59,657 bases of DNA from Paludibacter jiangxiensis. Its GTDB lineage: Bacteria; Bacteroidota; Bacteroidia; Bacteroidales; Paludibacteraceae. Below are positions 25,820 to 35,527 of this stretch, piece after piece; position 1 is the first letter of the stretch, and every line of letters begins with the position of its first letter. The position numbers and the translations under genes are program-made. Where the stretch lies: positions 1-59,657 of the forward strand of contig CAMBSB010000012.1 of the NCBI GenBank assembly GCA_945870155.1. The letters run 5' to 3'. The notes under the pieces are model-generated. The model saw only the letters and a list, made by a program, of their open reading frames with translations. It had not been told where the DNA came from and did no database searches.

Positions 25820-27151
25820 ATGAAATCCATACTGATAATTGAAGATGATCTTACTTTTAACCGAATGTTAAAAGCATGGTTTGCAAAAAAGGAATATAAT
25901 GTAGATTCAGCATTAACTGCATCGGCAGCTCGTAAAAAAATTGTTGAAATGCAACCTGAAATAGTTATATGCGATTTGCGATTGCCCGATGGTAATGGGG
26001 TTACAATTTTGAAATGGATTAAACAAAGATATCCCGAAATAGTAGTGATAATGATGACCGGATATGCCGATATTCAAACTGCTGTAAGTTCGATAAAAGC
26101 AGGTGCATTTGATTATATTTCAAAACCATTTAACCCTGAAGAGTTATTTCACAAAATCAATGAGTCTTTAATGCAGATTGAAGCAAGACCTGTACAAAAG
26201 ATAAAAAGCACGCTATTATTGCCTGATTCGAATGAATATTTTAAAGGCACTTCCGATACATTTAAAAAGCTTTACGAGTTTGTGAATTTGGTTGCCCCAA
26301 CTAAGCTATCTGTTTTAATTAGAGGTGAAAGTGGTGTTGGTAAAGAGCATATTGCGCGGATGATACATGATAATAGCGAATGTGCCAATGGACCTTTTAT
26401 TGCTGTAGATTGTGGAATTATATCAAAAGAATTGGCTTCGAGCGATTTTTTTGGACATATTAAAGGCGCATTTACTGGTGCAATAAATAATAAAACAGGC
26501 TATTTTCTGAGTGCAGATAAAGGTACTTTGTTTTTGGATGAAATTGGAAACTTGCCGGTTAATATTCAAATTCATTTGTTGCGAGTTTTACAGGAAAAGA
26601 AAGTAAAACCAGTTGGGTCTGAAAAAGAATATGATGTTGATATCAGAATTATCTCTGCTACAAACGAAGACATAAACTTTGCTGTAAATAATGGATATTT
26701 CAGAACAGATTTGTATCATAGAATCAATGAATTTACCCTTGAAATACCTGCTCTACGTGAAAGTATTGAAGATTTACCGGCATATTTACGTCATTTTTTA
26801 AAGCTTTCGAATAAATTTTTAAACAAAAATGTTAAGGATTACACACCCGAAGCAATGAGTATTCTTACCAAATACGATTGGCCCGGCAATATTCGTGAGT
26901 TAAAAAACATTATAAACAGACTTACTTTGATATCGAAAGGCGATTATATTACTGCCGACATCATTCCAGAACATTTTAAAAAAACAACTCATTTTGAAAA
27001 TCCTGAAACTTTTGATGTTGATGAGAAGAAAAAAATTGAGGATGCTCTGCACATTGCCGAAAATAATGTTTTAAAAGCTTCCAGTATTTTAGGAATTGAC
27101 ACAAAAACTCTTTATATAAAATTGAAACTATACGGTATAAGTCATGATTAA
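25820..27151 (+). CDS. NtrC-family sigma-54-dependent response regulator
   Basis: A 443-residue activator. The receiver domain (about 1-120) has the acidic EDD, Asp52 in ICDLRLPDGNG and Lys in YISKPFN. The central AAA+ domain (about 140-370) has the Walker A GESGVGKEH, GAFTGA (the sigma-54 contact loop), LFLDEIG (Walker B) and DIRIISATNED, so it should drive open-complex formation with sigma-54. The C-terminal Fis-type helix-turn-helix (about 400-443) has the usual ALHIAENNVLKASSILGID. It overlaps the kinase gene by 8 bp, so the two are translationally linked and almost certainly partners. Confidence 0.95.
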   Translation: MKSILIIEDDLTFNRMLKAWFAKKEYNVDSALTASAARKKIVEMQPEIVICDLRLPDGNGVTILKWIKQRYPEIVVIMMTGYADIQTAVSSIKAGAFDYISKPFNPEELFHKINESLMQIEARPVQKIKSTLLLPDSNEYFKGTSDTFKKLYEFVNLVAPTKLSVLIRGESGVGKEHIARMIHDNSECANGPFIAVDCGIISKELASSDFFGHIKGAFTGAINNKTGYFLSADKGTLFLDEIGNLPVNIQIHLLRVLQEKKVKPVGSEKEYDVDIRIISATNEDINFAVNNGYFRTDLYHRINEFTLEIPALRESIEDLPAYLRHFLKLSNKFLNKNVKDYTPEAMSILTKYDWPGNIRELKNIINRLTLISKGDYITADIIPEHFKKTTHFENPETFDVDEKKKIEDALHIAENNVLKASSILGIDTKTLYIKLKLYGISHD

Positions 27152-29669
27152 CAGAAAATTTTTTGGTAACATTAAATTTATCGTGCTCATAGGTTATTCA
27201 ATTTTGTTTATTCTCACCATTTTTGGCGTTGCACAAATTTATCGTGAGTTGGTTAAATTATCTAACCAACAAAACCCTTATGAAAACCACAAAGAACTTA
27301 CTCTCATAAGTAATGCACTGGTTTCTATGTATGAATTAGAAGGGGTTAGTAAAGTTATGCTGTCGGATAATTTTGATAGTACCAAAGTAAATCAGCTTTA
27401 TAACAAGTTGAATAGTAAGGTAATGTTATGTATTGACTCACTTCAAACAAGCACTTCCGATAAAATATTACATTCGAATATTGATACTATTAAAATTCTC
27501 CTGACCGAAAAGGATTTGAATTTCAGAAGTATGATCATTCTTTTGGACTCAATTAAGGATTTGCCCTATTCCGAAAAGATTTTAACCACTGTTCTTTCTC
27601 GTAAAGATATTAGCAATTTAAATAAATTAATCAAAGAACGAACTGAAACAAAAACCGATACAAGTTTTTTGAAAAAGGAGAAAAAAGGATTTTTTGAACG
27701 TGTAAAACAAGTATTTATTGCTCAAGCAGATTCTACTCAAGTAATCTCAAAACAAAATTCCAATACAAAGGACTCAACATATTTTGCTCCGGTAAGTTTG
27801 ATTAACGACACTGTTATTCAATACTTAAATAACATTAGCAAAAAGAACGACAAAAAGAAGATAATGTATTTGCATGGAATACATTTGCGTCAGAATGAAA
27901 TGTTATATTATGACGAACTCCTTACCAGTCAGATTAATAGCATTCTGCTCCGTCTTGAAATAAAACAAAGAGAGTTGGCAAGTATCCTCCTGATTAAAAA
28001 AGATAAAACGATAAAAGATTCATTTAACTTTATGTCTGTTATCGCCCTCCTAGCTCTTTTTACATTGGTCGTTTTCATAATTTACACCTTGCTTTTAATC
28101 AATCGAAGCCAGCAATATAGAATTCAGCTTGAAATTAGCAAAAAACATGCTGAAGATTTAATGAAAAGTCGTGAGCGCCTGCTACTTATGATTTCGCACG
28201 ATATTAAATCACCATTAAGTTCAATTTTTGGACATATTGAATTGCTACGTCAGGATCAATTAACCGAAGATGAAAAAAATTATATAGCTAGTATAAAAAA
28301 TGCATCCGATCATATTTTAGGATTGGTAAACAAATTACTTGATTATCATATACTCGAACAAGGAAGATCTGAAGTAAATATGCTTGCATTTTCGCCTTAC
28401 ACACTGATGGATGATATTTATAATAGCTTTCTTCCATTAGTGCAAAGTAAAGGTTTGAAATTAGTAAATGAGAATAATATTAACCCAAACGATATTTTCG
28501 AATGCGATCCATTTATTCTCAAACAAATAGCTAATAATCTAATATCCAATGCTATAAAGTTTACAGCCAAAGGCTCTATTTATATAACATCCTTGGTTGA
28601 CTATAAAACCAATATGCTCCATTTCAAAATAAGAGATACAGGAGTAGGAATAAAAGATGAAGATAAAAACAAAATTTTTGAAGAGTTTAGAAGAGCCGGA
28701 TCAAAACAATCGCAACAAGTGACAGAGGGTTATGGCTTGGGTTTGGCCATAACGAATAAGCTGATAAAGCTTGTTGGTGGAAAACTTCTTTTCGAGTCGG
28801 ATTATGGTAAAGGAACGGAATTTCAAGTAGCAATTCCATTGACCATACCAAGTCAATTTGACTTAAGTGAAACAATAGATCCAACTGACGAAAACTTAAA
28901 GAAAATTGCATCGAAAATATTGTTTATTGATGATGATTTGGTATTGCTGAATGTTTTCAAAAAGCTACTTCAAAAAGATGGGTCGGAAGTTACAACATGT
29001 GATAATCCGGAAAAAGTGATTGATTTAATTCGAGAAGTAAATTTCGATATTATTTTTACCGACATACAAATGCCTAACCTTAACGGGTTTGAATTGGTAA
29101 AGAAAATCAGAAATTTGGGTTTGAGTCATTACGAAAAATTGCCAATAATTGCCCTTTCAGGAAGAATGGATATTTCTATAGAAAATTTTAAACTAGCAGG
29201 TTTTACAAGTTTTTTATCCAAACCAACCCCATACAAAGAACTTGAATTGGCTATTATTAAATATGTTACACATAAAACCGATGAGGTAGTTGTAACTGAA
29301 AGTGAAATAAATAAGCAAAGTAATCTTTATTCACTTATTGAGTATTTGGATGATGATAGCGATACTGCCATCGATATTTTAAATGTATTTGTTGCAGAAA
29401 ATAAAATTAAACTTGTTGAATTTGAAGAATCGCTTCAAAAAAGAGATTGGGCTGCCATAAAGTGGACGGCGCATAAATTGTTGCCACTTATGCGGATGAT
29501 AGAAGCGAATGAAATTGTTTCAATTTTAGAGAGTATTGAAGGTGGTACTACCAACAAAGAACAAGTGGTTTTACTCATACAGATGGTGAAAATTAAAAAT
29601 GAAGAGGTTCAAAATTTTATTGATTTAAAGTTTAAAGCCTTTTCTGAAAATCCGGATCTAAACAATTAA
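27144..29669 (+). CDS. Hybrid histidine kinase with receiver and HPt domains
   Basis: An 841-residue membrane kinase. Two membrane helices (about 10-32 and 295-318) enclose a periplasmic sensor region with no recognised domain. Then come HisKA with His352 in MISHDIKSPLSS, HATPase with NNLISNAIKFTAKG, DTGVGI and GYGLGLAI, a receiver (about 590-710) with Asp640 in FTDIQMPNLNG, and a C-terminal HPt with His777 in KWTAHKLLPL. This gives a complete His-Asp-His relay in one chain, which would end on Asp52 of the overlapping NtrC-type regulator. The signal is unknown. Confidence 0.93.
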   Translation: MINRKFFGNIKFIVLIGYSILFILTIFGVAQIYRELVKLSNQQNPYENHKELTLISNALVSMYELEGVSKVMLSDNFDSTKVNQLYNKLNSKVMLCIDSLQTSTSDKILHSNIDTIKILLTEKDLNFRSMIILLDSIKDLPYSEKILTTVLSRKDISNLNKLIKERTETKTDTSFLKKEKKGFFERVKQVFIAQADSTQVISKQNSNTKDSTYFAPVSLINDTVIQYLNNISKKNDKKKIMYLHGIHLRQNEMLYYDELLTSQINSILLRLEIKQRELASILLIKKDKTIKDSFNFMSVIALLALFTLVVFIIYTLLLINRSQQYRIQLEISKKHAEDLMKSRERLLLMISHDIKSPLSSIFGHIELLRQDQLTEDEKNYIASIKNASDHILGLVNKLLDYHILEQGRSEVNMLAFSPYTLMDDIYNSFLPLVQSKGLKLVNENNINPNDIFECDPFILKQIANNLISNAIKFTAKGSIYITSLVDYKTNMLHFKIRDTGVGIKDEDKNKIFEEFRRAGSKQSQQVTEGYGLGLAITNKLIKLVGGKLLFESDYGKGTEFQVAIPLTIPSQFDLSETIDPTDENLKKIASKILFIDDDLVLLNVFKKLLQKDGSEVTTCDNPEKVIDLIREVNFDIIFTDIQMPNLNGFELVKKIRNLGLSHYEKLPIIALSGRMDISIENFKLAGFTSFLSKPTPYKELELAIIKYVTHKTDEVVVTESEINKQSNLYSLIEYLDDDSDTAIDILNVFVAENKIKLVEFEESLQKRDWAAIKWTAHKLLPLMRMIEANEIVSILESIEGGTTNKEQVVLLIQMVKIKNEEVQNFIDLKFKAFSENPDLNN

Positions 29670-29799
29670 TTCTTGTTGGAGTAATAGTATTGTTTTGAAA
29701 TTAAGAAGATTATAATTTCTGAACAATATAATTTTAGTGTAAATATTTGCACAAAACAATAAGCTTCATACATAGAGATTAAAATGAACTATATAATAA

Positions 29800-29807
29800 T
29801 ATCTTTG
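29800..29807 (+). promoter_or_regulatory. Possible -7 box for the short-chain dehydrogenase
   Basis: TATCTTTG fits TAnnTTTG and would start transcription about 28 nt before the ATG. No TTTG is present at the expected upstream position. Confidence 0.35.
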
Positions 29808-29841
29808 TTTTATAGGTTTAAAACAATAAAAATAAATTTTA

Positions 29842-30762
29842 ATGAGTACAGATAACTGGACAACAAATAATATCCCTTCACTTGTAGGTAAAACGATTAT
29901 CGTTACAGGCGGTAACAGTGGTTTGGGCTTTCAATCGGTTAAAGCTTATGCCGAAAAAGGTGCAAAAGTTATTTTAGCATGCCGCTCTGCCGAAAAGGGT
30001 TCAAATGCTAAATTTGCCATTTTAAGAACAATTCCGAACGCGGATATTGACTTAATGGAACTTGATTTGATGAGTTTAGAATCAATAAAGAGTTTTGCGA
30101 ATAATTTTAAAACCAAATATCAAAGTTTGGACATTTTGCTCAACAATGCTGGAATAATGATGACTCCCTACAGTCTAACAATCGATGGTATTGAAAGTCA
30201 GCAAGGTACAAATCATTTTGGACATTTTGCCCTAACAGGTTTACTTCTTGAAGTACTAAAAAACACGCCCAAGTCCAGGGTAGTAAATGTTAGCAGCATG
30301 GCGCACCGTCAGGGAATTTTTAATGCCGACAATTTGCTTTTCGAGGGAGGACTTGGTTATTCTCCAATGAAAGCTTATGGACTTTCAAAGTTGGAAAATT
30401 TATTATTTACGTATGAATTGCAAAGATATTTCGAGAAAAATAAAATTGATTGTATGGCTGTAGTAGCTCATCCTGGTGTTTCGGACACGAATTTGTTTAG
30501 TCATATTGGAGGAAAATTTTTGCAGACAATTATGAAACCCTTGTTTAGTTTTATGGTGCAAGCTGCCGAAATGGGCGCATTGCCACAATTACGTGCCTCA
30601 GTAGATGCAACTGCAAAGGGAGGAGACTATTATGGACCAAACGGACGAAATGAAATGAAAGGATATCCGGTAATTGTACAACCAAAAATAGCTGCTAAAA
30701 GTGTTCAAGATGCACAAAAACTTTGGGAAGTTTCTGAGAAAATTACAGGAGTAAAATTCTAA
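29842..30762 (+). CDS. Short-chain dehydrogenase/reductase (SDR)
   Basis: A 306-residue NAD(P)-dependent oxidoreductase of the classical SDR fold, similar to retinol-dehydrogenase/WWOX-like members. It has TGGNSGLG (cofactor loop, about 22-29), ACRSAEKG, LLNNAGIM, NHFGHFALTG, VVNVSSMAH (catalytic Ser) and YGLSKLENL (Tyr-x3-Lys). The substrate cannot be predicted. It is a single-gene unit with a strong terminator directly after it. Confidence 0.92.
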   Translation: MSTDNWTTNNIPSLVGKTIIVTGGNSGLGFQSVKAYAEKGAKVILACRSAEKGSNAKFAILRTIPNADIDLMELDLMSLESIKSFANNFKTKYQSLDILLNNAGIMMTPYSLTIDGIESQQGTNHFGHFALTGLLLEVLKNTPKSRVVNVSSMAHRQGIFNADNLLFEGGLGYSPMKAYGLSKLENLLFTYELQRYFEKNKIDCMAVVAHPGVSDTNLFSHIGGKFLQTIMKPLFSFMVQAAEMGALPQLRASVDATAKGGDYYGPNGRNEMKGYPVIVQPKIAAKSVQDAQKLWEVSEKITGVKF

Positions 30763-30787
30763 ATTTTTTAAATTGAAATCAAAATTC

Positions 30788-30828
30788 AAAGGGGGTATTG
30801 ACATTTTTTGTTAAACCCCCTTTTTTTT
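30788..30828 (+). terminator. Intrinsic terminator after the SDR gene
   Basis: AAAGGGGGT (30788-30796) pairs with ACCCCCTTT, followed by a run of T to 30828. It lies 26 bp past the stop. The remaining 30829-31111 is A/T-rich with nothing identified. Confidence 0.85.
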
Positions 30829-31111
30829 AGTACTGATTGCTCAAAAAATTATTCTAATTTCAGTATTTATAATTTTTCAATAGAGTAGGTGGTTTTTTAA
30901 AAAATAAGTTTAACTTTGCCTTTCTTAAAAATGGGTATTAATGATATTTTTATATTTTGTTTATTTTGCCAAGTAAACAAACAATGTAAATATAAAAATT
31001 TAATCAATACCAATCAATTAAGTGTTAATGAAGATATTTGTGTTATCAATAAATTCAAATAACTATCACAATATCAACTAATAAATATATTATAATGCCA
31101 CAATTTTAAAA

Positions 31112-31663
31112 ATGAAAATATATACAAAAACAGGAGATGATGGAAAAACCGGTTTAATAGGTGGTACCAGAGTCCCAAAAAATGACAATAGAATTGAAGC
31201 CTATGGTACTGTTGACGAGTTAAATTCCTTTTTAGGTTTACTTGCATCCTATGAATTATTAAAAACGGAAAACTATTTTTTAGAAAAAATTCAACATCGC
31301 TTGTTTGCCATTGGTTCATATTTAGCTACCGATACCACCAAAATTGGTGTAAATGAAGCTTCAATCATTCACAAAAATGATATTTTTGAAATAGAGAACG
31401 AAATAGATAAATTAAATAAAAATTTACCAACATTAACAAATTTTATTTTGCCAGGAGGGTCTATTGAAGGTTCTATGTGTCATATTTGTCGTACTGTTTC
31501 ACGCAGAGCAGAACGGAGAATATTAAGTCTGACTGATGTTTATATAATTGATATAGAGATTGTTAAATACATGAATAGATTGTCTGACTACTTTTTTGTA
31601 TTGTCAAGGTACATAACATTGAGTGGGGGATATAAAGAAATTATTTGGAAACAGACGTTTTAA
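31112..31663 (+). CDS. PduO-type ATP:cob(I)alamin adenosyltransferase
   Basis: Makes adenosylcobalamin from ATP and cob(I)alamin. The 183-residue protein has the PduO pattern: MKIYTKTGDDGKTGLIGG, then RIEAYGTVDELNSFLG, PGGSIEGSMCHICRTVSRRAERR (ATP/corrinoid site), and the closing MNRLSDYFFVLSRY. Length is normal for the single-domain form. No B12-dependent enzyme is nearby, so this is a general cofactor gene. The small DUF2795 gene begins 73 bp after its stop. Confidence 0.95.
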   Translation: MKIYTKTGDDGKTGLIGGTRVPKNDNRIEAYGTVDELNSFLGLLASYELLKTENYFLEKIQHRLFAIGSYLATDTTKIGVNEASIIHKNDIFEIENEIDKLNKNLPTLTNFILPGGSIEGSMCHICRTVSRRAERRILSLTDVYIIDIEIVKYMNRLSDYFFVLSRYITLSGGYKEIIWKQTF

Positions 31664-31736
31664 TAAAAAAAATTCCTATTTTTGCAGAAAATTTAGACCT
31701 ATTTTTATAAACCATAATTTTAAAATTGAGTTGATT

Positions 31737-31958
31737 ATGTATTGGACATTAGAATTAGCTTCGAAAATAGAAGATGCACCTTGGCCGGCTACCAAAGATG
31801 AATTAATTGATTATGCCATGCGCTCGGGAGCCCCGCTGGAAGTTATAGAAAACTTGCAGGAAATAGAGGATGAAGGTGAAATTTATGAATGTATTGAAGA
31901 TATTTGGCCAGATTATCCAAGTAAAGAAGATTTTTTCTTTAATGAAGAAGAGTATTAA
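31737..31958 (+). CDS. DUF2795 small acidic protein
   Basis: A 73-residue protein opening MYWTLELASKIEDAPWPATKDELIDYAMRSGAP and containing VIENLQEIEDE, the DUF2795 pattern, then a strongly acidic aromatic tail. It is widely conserved in Bacteroidota but its function is unknown. I chose the ATG at 31737; the frame stays open further up but overlaps pduO and shows no family similarity. A TATTTTTG box at 31677-31684, just past pduO, may be its own promoter. Confidence 0.8.
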   Translation: MYWTLELASKIEDAPWPATKDELIDYAMRSGAPLEVIENLQEIEDEGEIYECIEDIWPDYPSKEDFFFNEEEY

Positions 31959-32132
31959 CTACTTTTTGGAATTCTCGATAGTATTCAAGGATAAATGCAT
32001 GCAAATAATATAATTTAACGCAGAAATTCTTTTTCAAAACAATTTTTTGTGCATTTTTCAGTTTGAATAAATACACAATTTGCATAACAAGCATTTAAAA
32101 GAATTGTGCATGCAATCGTTTCAAAAATTCCT

Positions 32133-33089
32133 ATGATAAAAAATGTAATAGTTTTTTTGTTTTTATTGGTGTTTGTTCCATCTGTTTATTCGCAATTTGA
32201 TGCTCAAATAAGCCAATATATGTTACATCAATCAGCCTATAATCCTGCAGCGGTAGGACAAAGTAAAATGATAGATGTAATTGGACAACATAGATTGCAA
32301 TGGATAGGAATGCCTGGTGCAGGAACTACTACGAATTTCAGTATTAACTCACCCATTAAAATAAAAAAGCAATTGCACGGCGTTGGTTTAAGATTTTTGG
32401 ATGATAGATTTGGAGGTTTTAGAAATCAGGCTTTAAATTTGCAATACGCCTATAAAAAACTATTGCGTTTTGGAGACTTGAGCTTTGGAGCAGATATTGG
32501 ATTTGTAAGTGTTGGTTTTTCGGGTGATAGTGTTGCACAACATAAAATTACATTAGGTGAATATCACAATCAAATGACTACGGATCCTGAAATACCACAA
32601 GTAGCAGTACAAGGTATGGCGATGGATTTAAATATTGGCGTAATGTATTCAAGTAAAGCTTGGTATGCAGGAGCTTCTATTAAGCATTTAAATAATCCTT
32701 TAATAAATTGGGATAAGAATGAATTTACTGTGCCGAGTACAGTTTATTTGACAGGAGGATTCAATTATTATTTGCCAAATCCAGCTTATATAATGAAGCC
32801 CAGCGCATTAATAAAAACGGATTTTAAGAACTCACAGATAGATTTATCAGCCCTTCTTGAATATAATAATGAAATTTGGGGTGGAATGTCGTATAGATTA
32901 AACAATTCAGTGGTTTTAATGGCTGGTATGAACATAACGGGAGGTTTGTCATTATCATATTCGTTTGATATTTCCAATAATAGATTGATTACATCAAATT
33001 ATGGTTCACACGAAGTTTTATTGATCTATAGTTTCGAATATGTTTTTTCAAGAAAAAAAACCAAATGTAAATGTATTAGACATTTGTAA
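32133..33089 (+). CDS. porP: PorP/SprF-family type IX secretion outer-membrane protein
   Basis: A 318-residue beta-barrel-like protein with a signal peptide (about 1-20, ending VYSQ) and the family opening FDAQISQYMLHQSAYNPAAVGQ, then GQHRLQWIGMPGA, GVGLRFLDDRFGGF and repeated amphipathic strands. PorP/SprF proteins sit in the outer membrane and, in the type IX system, link the PorK/N ring or surface-attached partners to the membrane. I chose the ATG at 32133 (MIKNVIVFLF); a start 27 bp upstream adds residues before the signal peptide. Its place directly before porKLMN is the usual order. Confidence 0.93.
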   Translation: MIKNVIVFLFLLVFVPSVYSQFDAQISQYMLHQSAYNPAAVGQSKMIDVIGQHRLQWIGMPGAGTTTNFSINSPIKIKKQLHGVGLRFLDDRFGGFRNQALNLQYAYKKLLRFGDLSFGADIGFVSVGFSGDSVAQHKITLGEYHNQMTTDPEIPQVAVQGMAMDLNIGVMYSSKAWYAGASIKHLNNPLINWDKNEFTVPSTVYLTGGFNYYLPNPAYIMKPSALIKTDFKNSQIDLSALLEYNNEIWGGMSYRLNNSVVLMAGMNITGGLSLSYSFDISNNRLITSNYGSHEVLLIYSFEYVFSRKKTKCKCIRHL

Positions 33090-33162
33090 CAATATAATTT
33101 TCACAAATTGCTTTTATCAATATATCACATTTATTACTGTTTCAAAAAAATAATTCAAAATA

Positions 33163-34566
33163 ATGAAAAAAAATCTGACAATCATTGCGCTTATTTTGTT
33201 GATAATTATTGCAGGTAAGCCGGTAGGCGAATTAAAAGGTGTTTTGAATAAGTCTATCAAAAAGAATGGCTTTCAAGAAAATAATCCTTTAGGCATGGTG
33301 TTTATCAAACGCGGTGCATTTATGATGGGTCCTAACGACCAATCGGCTTTAGGTACTGCTAGCGATAAACCTATTAATATTACTGTAGATGCATTTTGGA
33401 TGGATGATACAGAAATCACTAACGACGAATACAGACAATTTGTAAATTGGGTTCGCGATTCAATAGCCATGCGTATGTTAATTAAAGGCAACGTTGCAGG
33501 ATACGAAAAGCTTACAACATACAATGATAAAAATAATCCCATTTCTAATTTAACCCCCGAAGAGCTTGAGAAAGTACCATTAAATTGGCGTGCAAACATA
33601 GCTTGGAATTCAAAGGATGATTCCATCAAGGATATACTTGGTAGAATGTATTATAACAATGAAAACGATTTGGGTGGAAAAAAACAAATGGATCCACGTA
33701 AACTTACCTATAAGTATCAATGGTTGAATTATGATCAAGCTGCTTTGCCTCAAAATAAATACAATGTAAATACAGGAGGTTATCCGCCAAATGCAAGAGC
33801 CAGAGTAGATTCATCCTATGTTGATGAAAATGGTGTAATTATTCATAAAACTATCGAACGTCGTCTAAAATCACGTAAAGATCTGATTTCTTCGAAAATA
33901 GTAAATGTTTATCCGGATACCATTATGTGGCTTCGCGATTTTCAATACTCATACAATGACCCTAAAATGCGCATGTATTTTTCGCATCCGGGATATGCAA
34001 ATTACCCTGTAGTTGGAGTAACTTGGGAGCAAGCACAAGCATTTTGCAACTGGAGAACAAACTTGTTTAATAGCGCTAATACCATTGAAGGACAAGACTA
34101 CCGATTGCCAACTGAAGCAGAATGGGAATATGCAGCACGTGGTGGTAAACGATTAGGACTTTATCCATGGGGTGGAAATTATGTTAGAAACAATAGTGGA
34201 TGCTTCTTAGCTAATTTTAAGCCAATGCGTGGTAGTTATACAGATGATGCAGGTGCAACTACGATGAAAGTAGCTTCTTTTGAACCAAACAATTATGGTT
34301 TATATGATATGGCAGGAAATGTATCCGAATGGACTTCAACAGCTTATGCCAATTCAACGAATACACTTGTATCTGATATGAATGCAAGTTTTCAATATAA
34401 CGCAAAAAACGATGATCCGGATGTTTTAAAACGTAAAGTAGTTAAAGGTGGATCTTGGAAAGATATTGCCTACTACCTTCAATGTGGTGTAAAAACCTAT
34501 GAATACCAGTACGAAAGCAGGCCTTATATTGGTTTTAGATGTGTTAGGTCATATAGTGGCGAATAA
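33163..34566 (+). CDS. porK: PorK/GldK-type type IX secretion ring protein lacking the lipobox cysteine
   Basis: A 467-residue SUMF1/FGE-fold protein (GMVFIKRGAFMMGPN, RLPTEAEWEYAARGG, YDMAGNVSEWTS, VVKGGSWKD, IGFRCVRS). In the type IX system PorK is an outer-membrane lipoprotein that forms a periplasmic ring with PorN. Here the signal segment reads LLIIIAGKPVGELKG, where the family normally has Cys-Gly-Lys at this place; residue 17 is Ala (codon GCA) and there is no cysteine in the first 50 residues. An upstream in-frame start is excluded by a stop at 33151-33153. It lies in the porP-porN operon. Confidence 0.9.
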   Translation: MKKNLTIIALILLIIIAGKPVGELKGVLNKSIKKNGFQENNPLGMVFIKRGAFMMGPNDQSALGTASDKPINITVDAFWMDDTEITNDEYRQFVNWVRDSIAMRMLIKGNVAGYEKLTTYNDKNNPISNLTPEELEKVPLNWRANIAWNSKDDSIKDILGRMYYNNENDLGGKKQMDPRKLTYKYQWLNYDQAALPQNKYNVNTGGYPPNARARVDSSYVDENGVIIHKTIERRLKSRKDLISSKIVNVYPDTIMWLRDFQYSYNDPKMRMYFSHPGYANYPVVGVTWEQAQAFCNWRTNLFNSANTIEGQDYRLPTEAEWEYAARGGKRLGLYPWGGNYVRNNSGCFLANFKPMRGSYTDDAGATTMKVASFEPNNYGLYDMAGNVSEWTSTAYANSTNTLVSDMNASFQYNAKNDDPDVLKRKVVKGGSWKDIAYYLQCGVKTYEYQYESRPYIGFRCVRSYSGE

Positions 34567-34603
34567 AAATTAATACCTAATTTACTTTTAATAAATCTTA
34601 TTT

Positions 34604-35476
34604 ATGGGAGTTAAAACAAAATTTGATATATGGTGGAACAAACCCGCAGTAAAACGCTGGTATGGTGTTCTTTATAGCCTGGGTGCAGCTGTTGTAATTA
34701 TTGGGGCATTGTTTAAAATACTTCATTTACCTTTTGCTAGCGAGGTGCTTACAGTGGGTATGTTAACAGAAGCTACATTGTTTGCTTTCTCTGCATTTGA
34801 TAAACCACACAAAGAATATGATTGGGATAATGTGTTTGATTTTGATGGAAAACCAATAGCATTAGAGTCGTCCAATTTTTCGGCTCCTGTAAGTCAAAGT
34901 AGAGGGTTAAATTTAAATTATAACGAGTCAATAAGCGATGATGACGTGCGAAAACTAACCGAAGGAATTAAAAAACTTTCGAATACTGCCGATCAGTTAT
35001 CTAACTTAAATACTGTTGTAAATTCAACCGAAACTTTAGTGAAAAACATGAATTCTGCTTCGGAAGCAACTAGTAAGTTTGTTTATAGTCAAGAAGCTTT
35101 AAGTCAAGCTTCAAGCAAACTTCAAAGTTCATATCAATCTATATCCGAAGGTATGGAAATTGCACAAAACAATACCAAAGCTTATGCAGCAAAGATTGAT
35201 GATATGAATAAGAGCTTATCATCAATAAATTCAATTTATGAAATCCAACTGAAAAATATTCATTCACAAAACGAAAGTTTATTAAAACAAACTCAAAAAG
35301 TGAACGATTTAAATAATCAAATGGATACCATAAACAGCGAAGTTGAAAAAATGAAATCTGCAACTTCAATTGCTGCACAAAATTCAGATATTTACAAATC
35401 GGGTACCGAAAAACTTGCCAAACAAATTGCTGAACTAAATTCAGTATATGGCAATATGTTGAATGCTTTGAACTAA
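34604..35476 (+). CDS. porL: PorL/GldL type IX secretion motor protein
   Basis: A 290-residue inner-membrane protein with two N-terminal helices (about 20-42 and 48-66, in WYGVLYSLGAAVVIIGALFKIL and VLTVGMLTEATLFAFSAF) and a cytoplasmic region with long coiled-coil stretches (about 105-285). With PorM it forms the proton-driven motor that powers the type IX translocon. The glutamate in LTEATLF may be the charged membrane residue used for energy coupling. It lies 37 bp after porK. Confidence 0.93.
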   Translation: MGVKTKFDIWWNKPAVKRWYGVLYSLGAAVVIIGALFKILHLPFASEVLTVGMLTEATLFAFSAFDKPHKEYDWDNVFDFDGKPIALESSNFSAPVSQSRGLNLNYNESISDDDVRKLTEGIKKLSNTADQLSNLNTVVNSTETLVKNMNSASEATSKFVYSQEALSQASSKLQSSYQSISEGMEIAQNNTKAYAAKIDDMNKSLSSINSIYEIQLKNIHSQNESLLKQTQKVNDLNNQMDTINSEVEKMKSATSIAAQNSDIYKSGTEKLAKQIAELNSVYGNMLNALN

Positions 35477-35527
35477 GATGTATTTTCAAACTCTTTTCGT
35501 TAACAATCTAATTTAAATATAGTTCCA

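Noticed and set aside
33163-34566. PorK and the GldJ-like protein as active formylglycine-generating enzymes
   Set aside because: They share the fold, but their context and N-terminal pattern fit type IX ring proteins, and no sulfatase gene is in the window.
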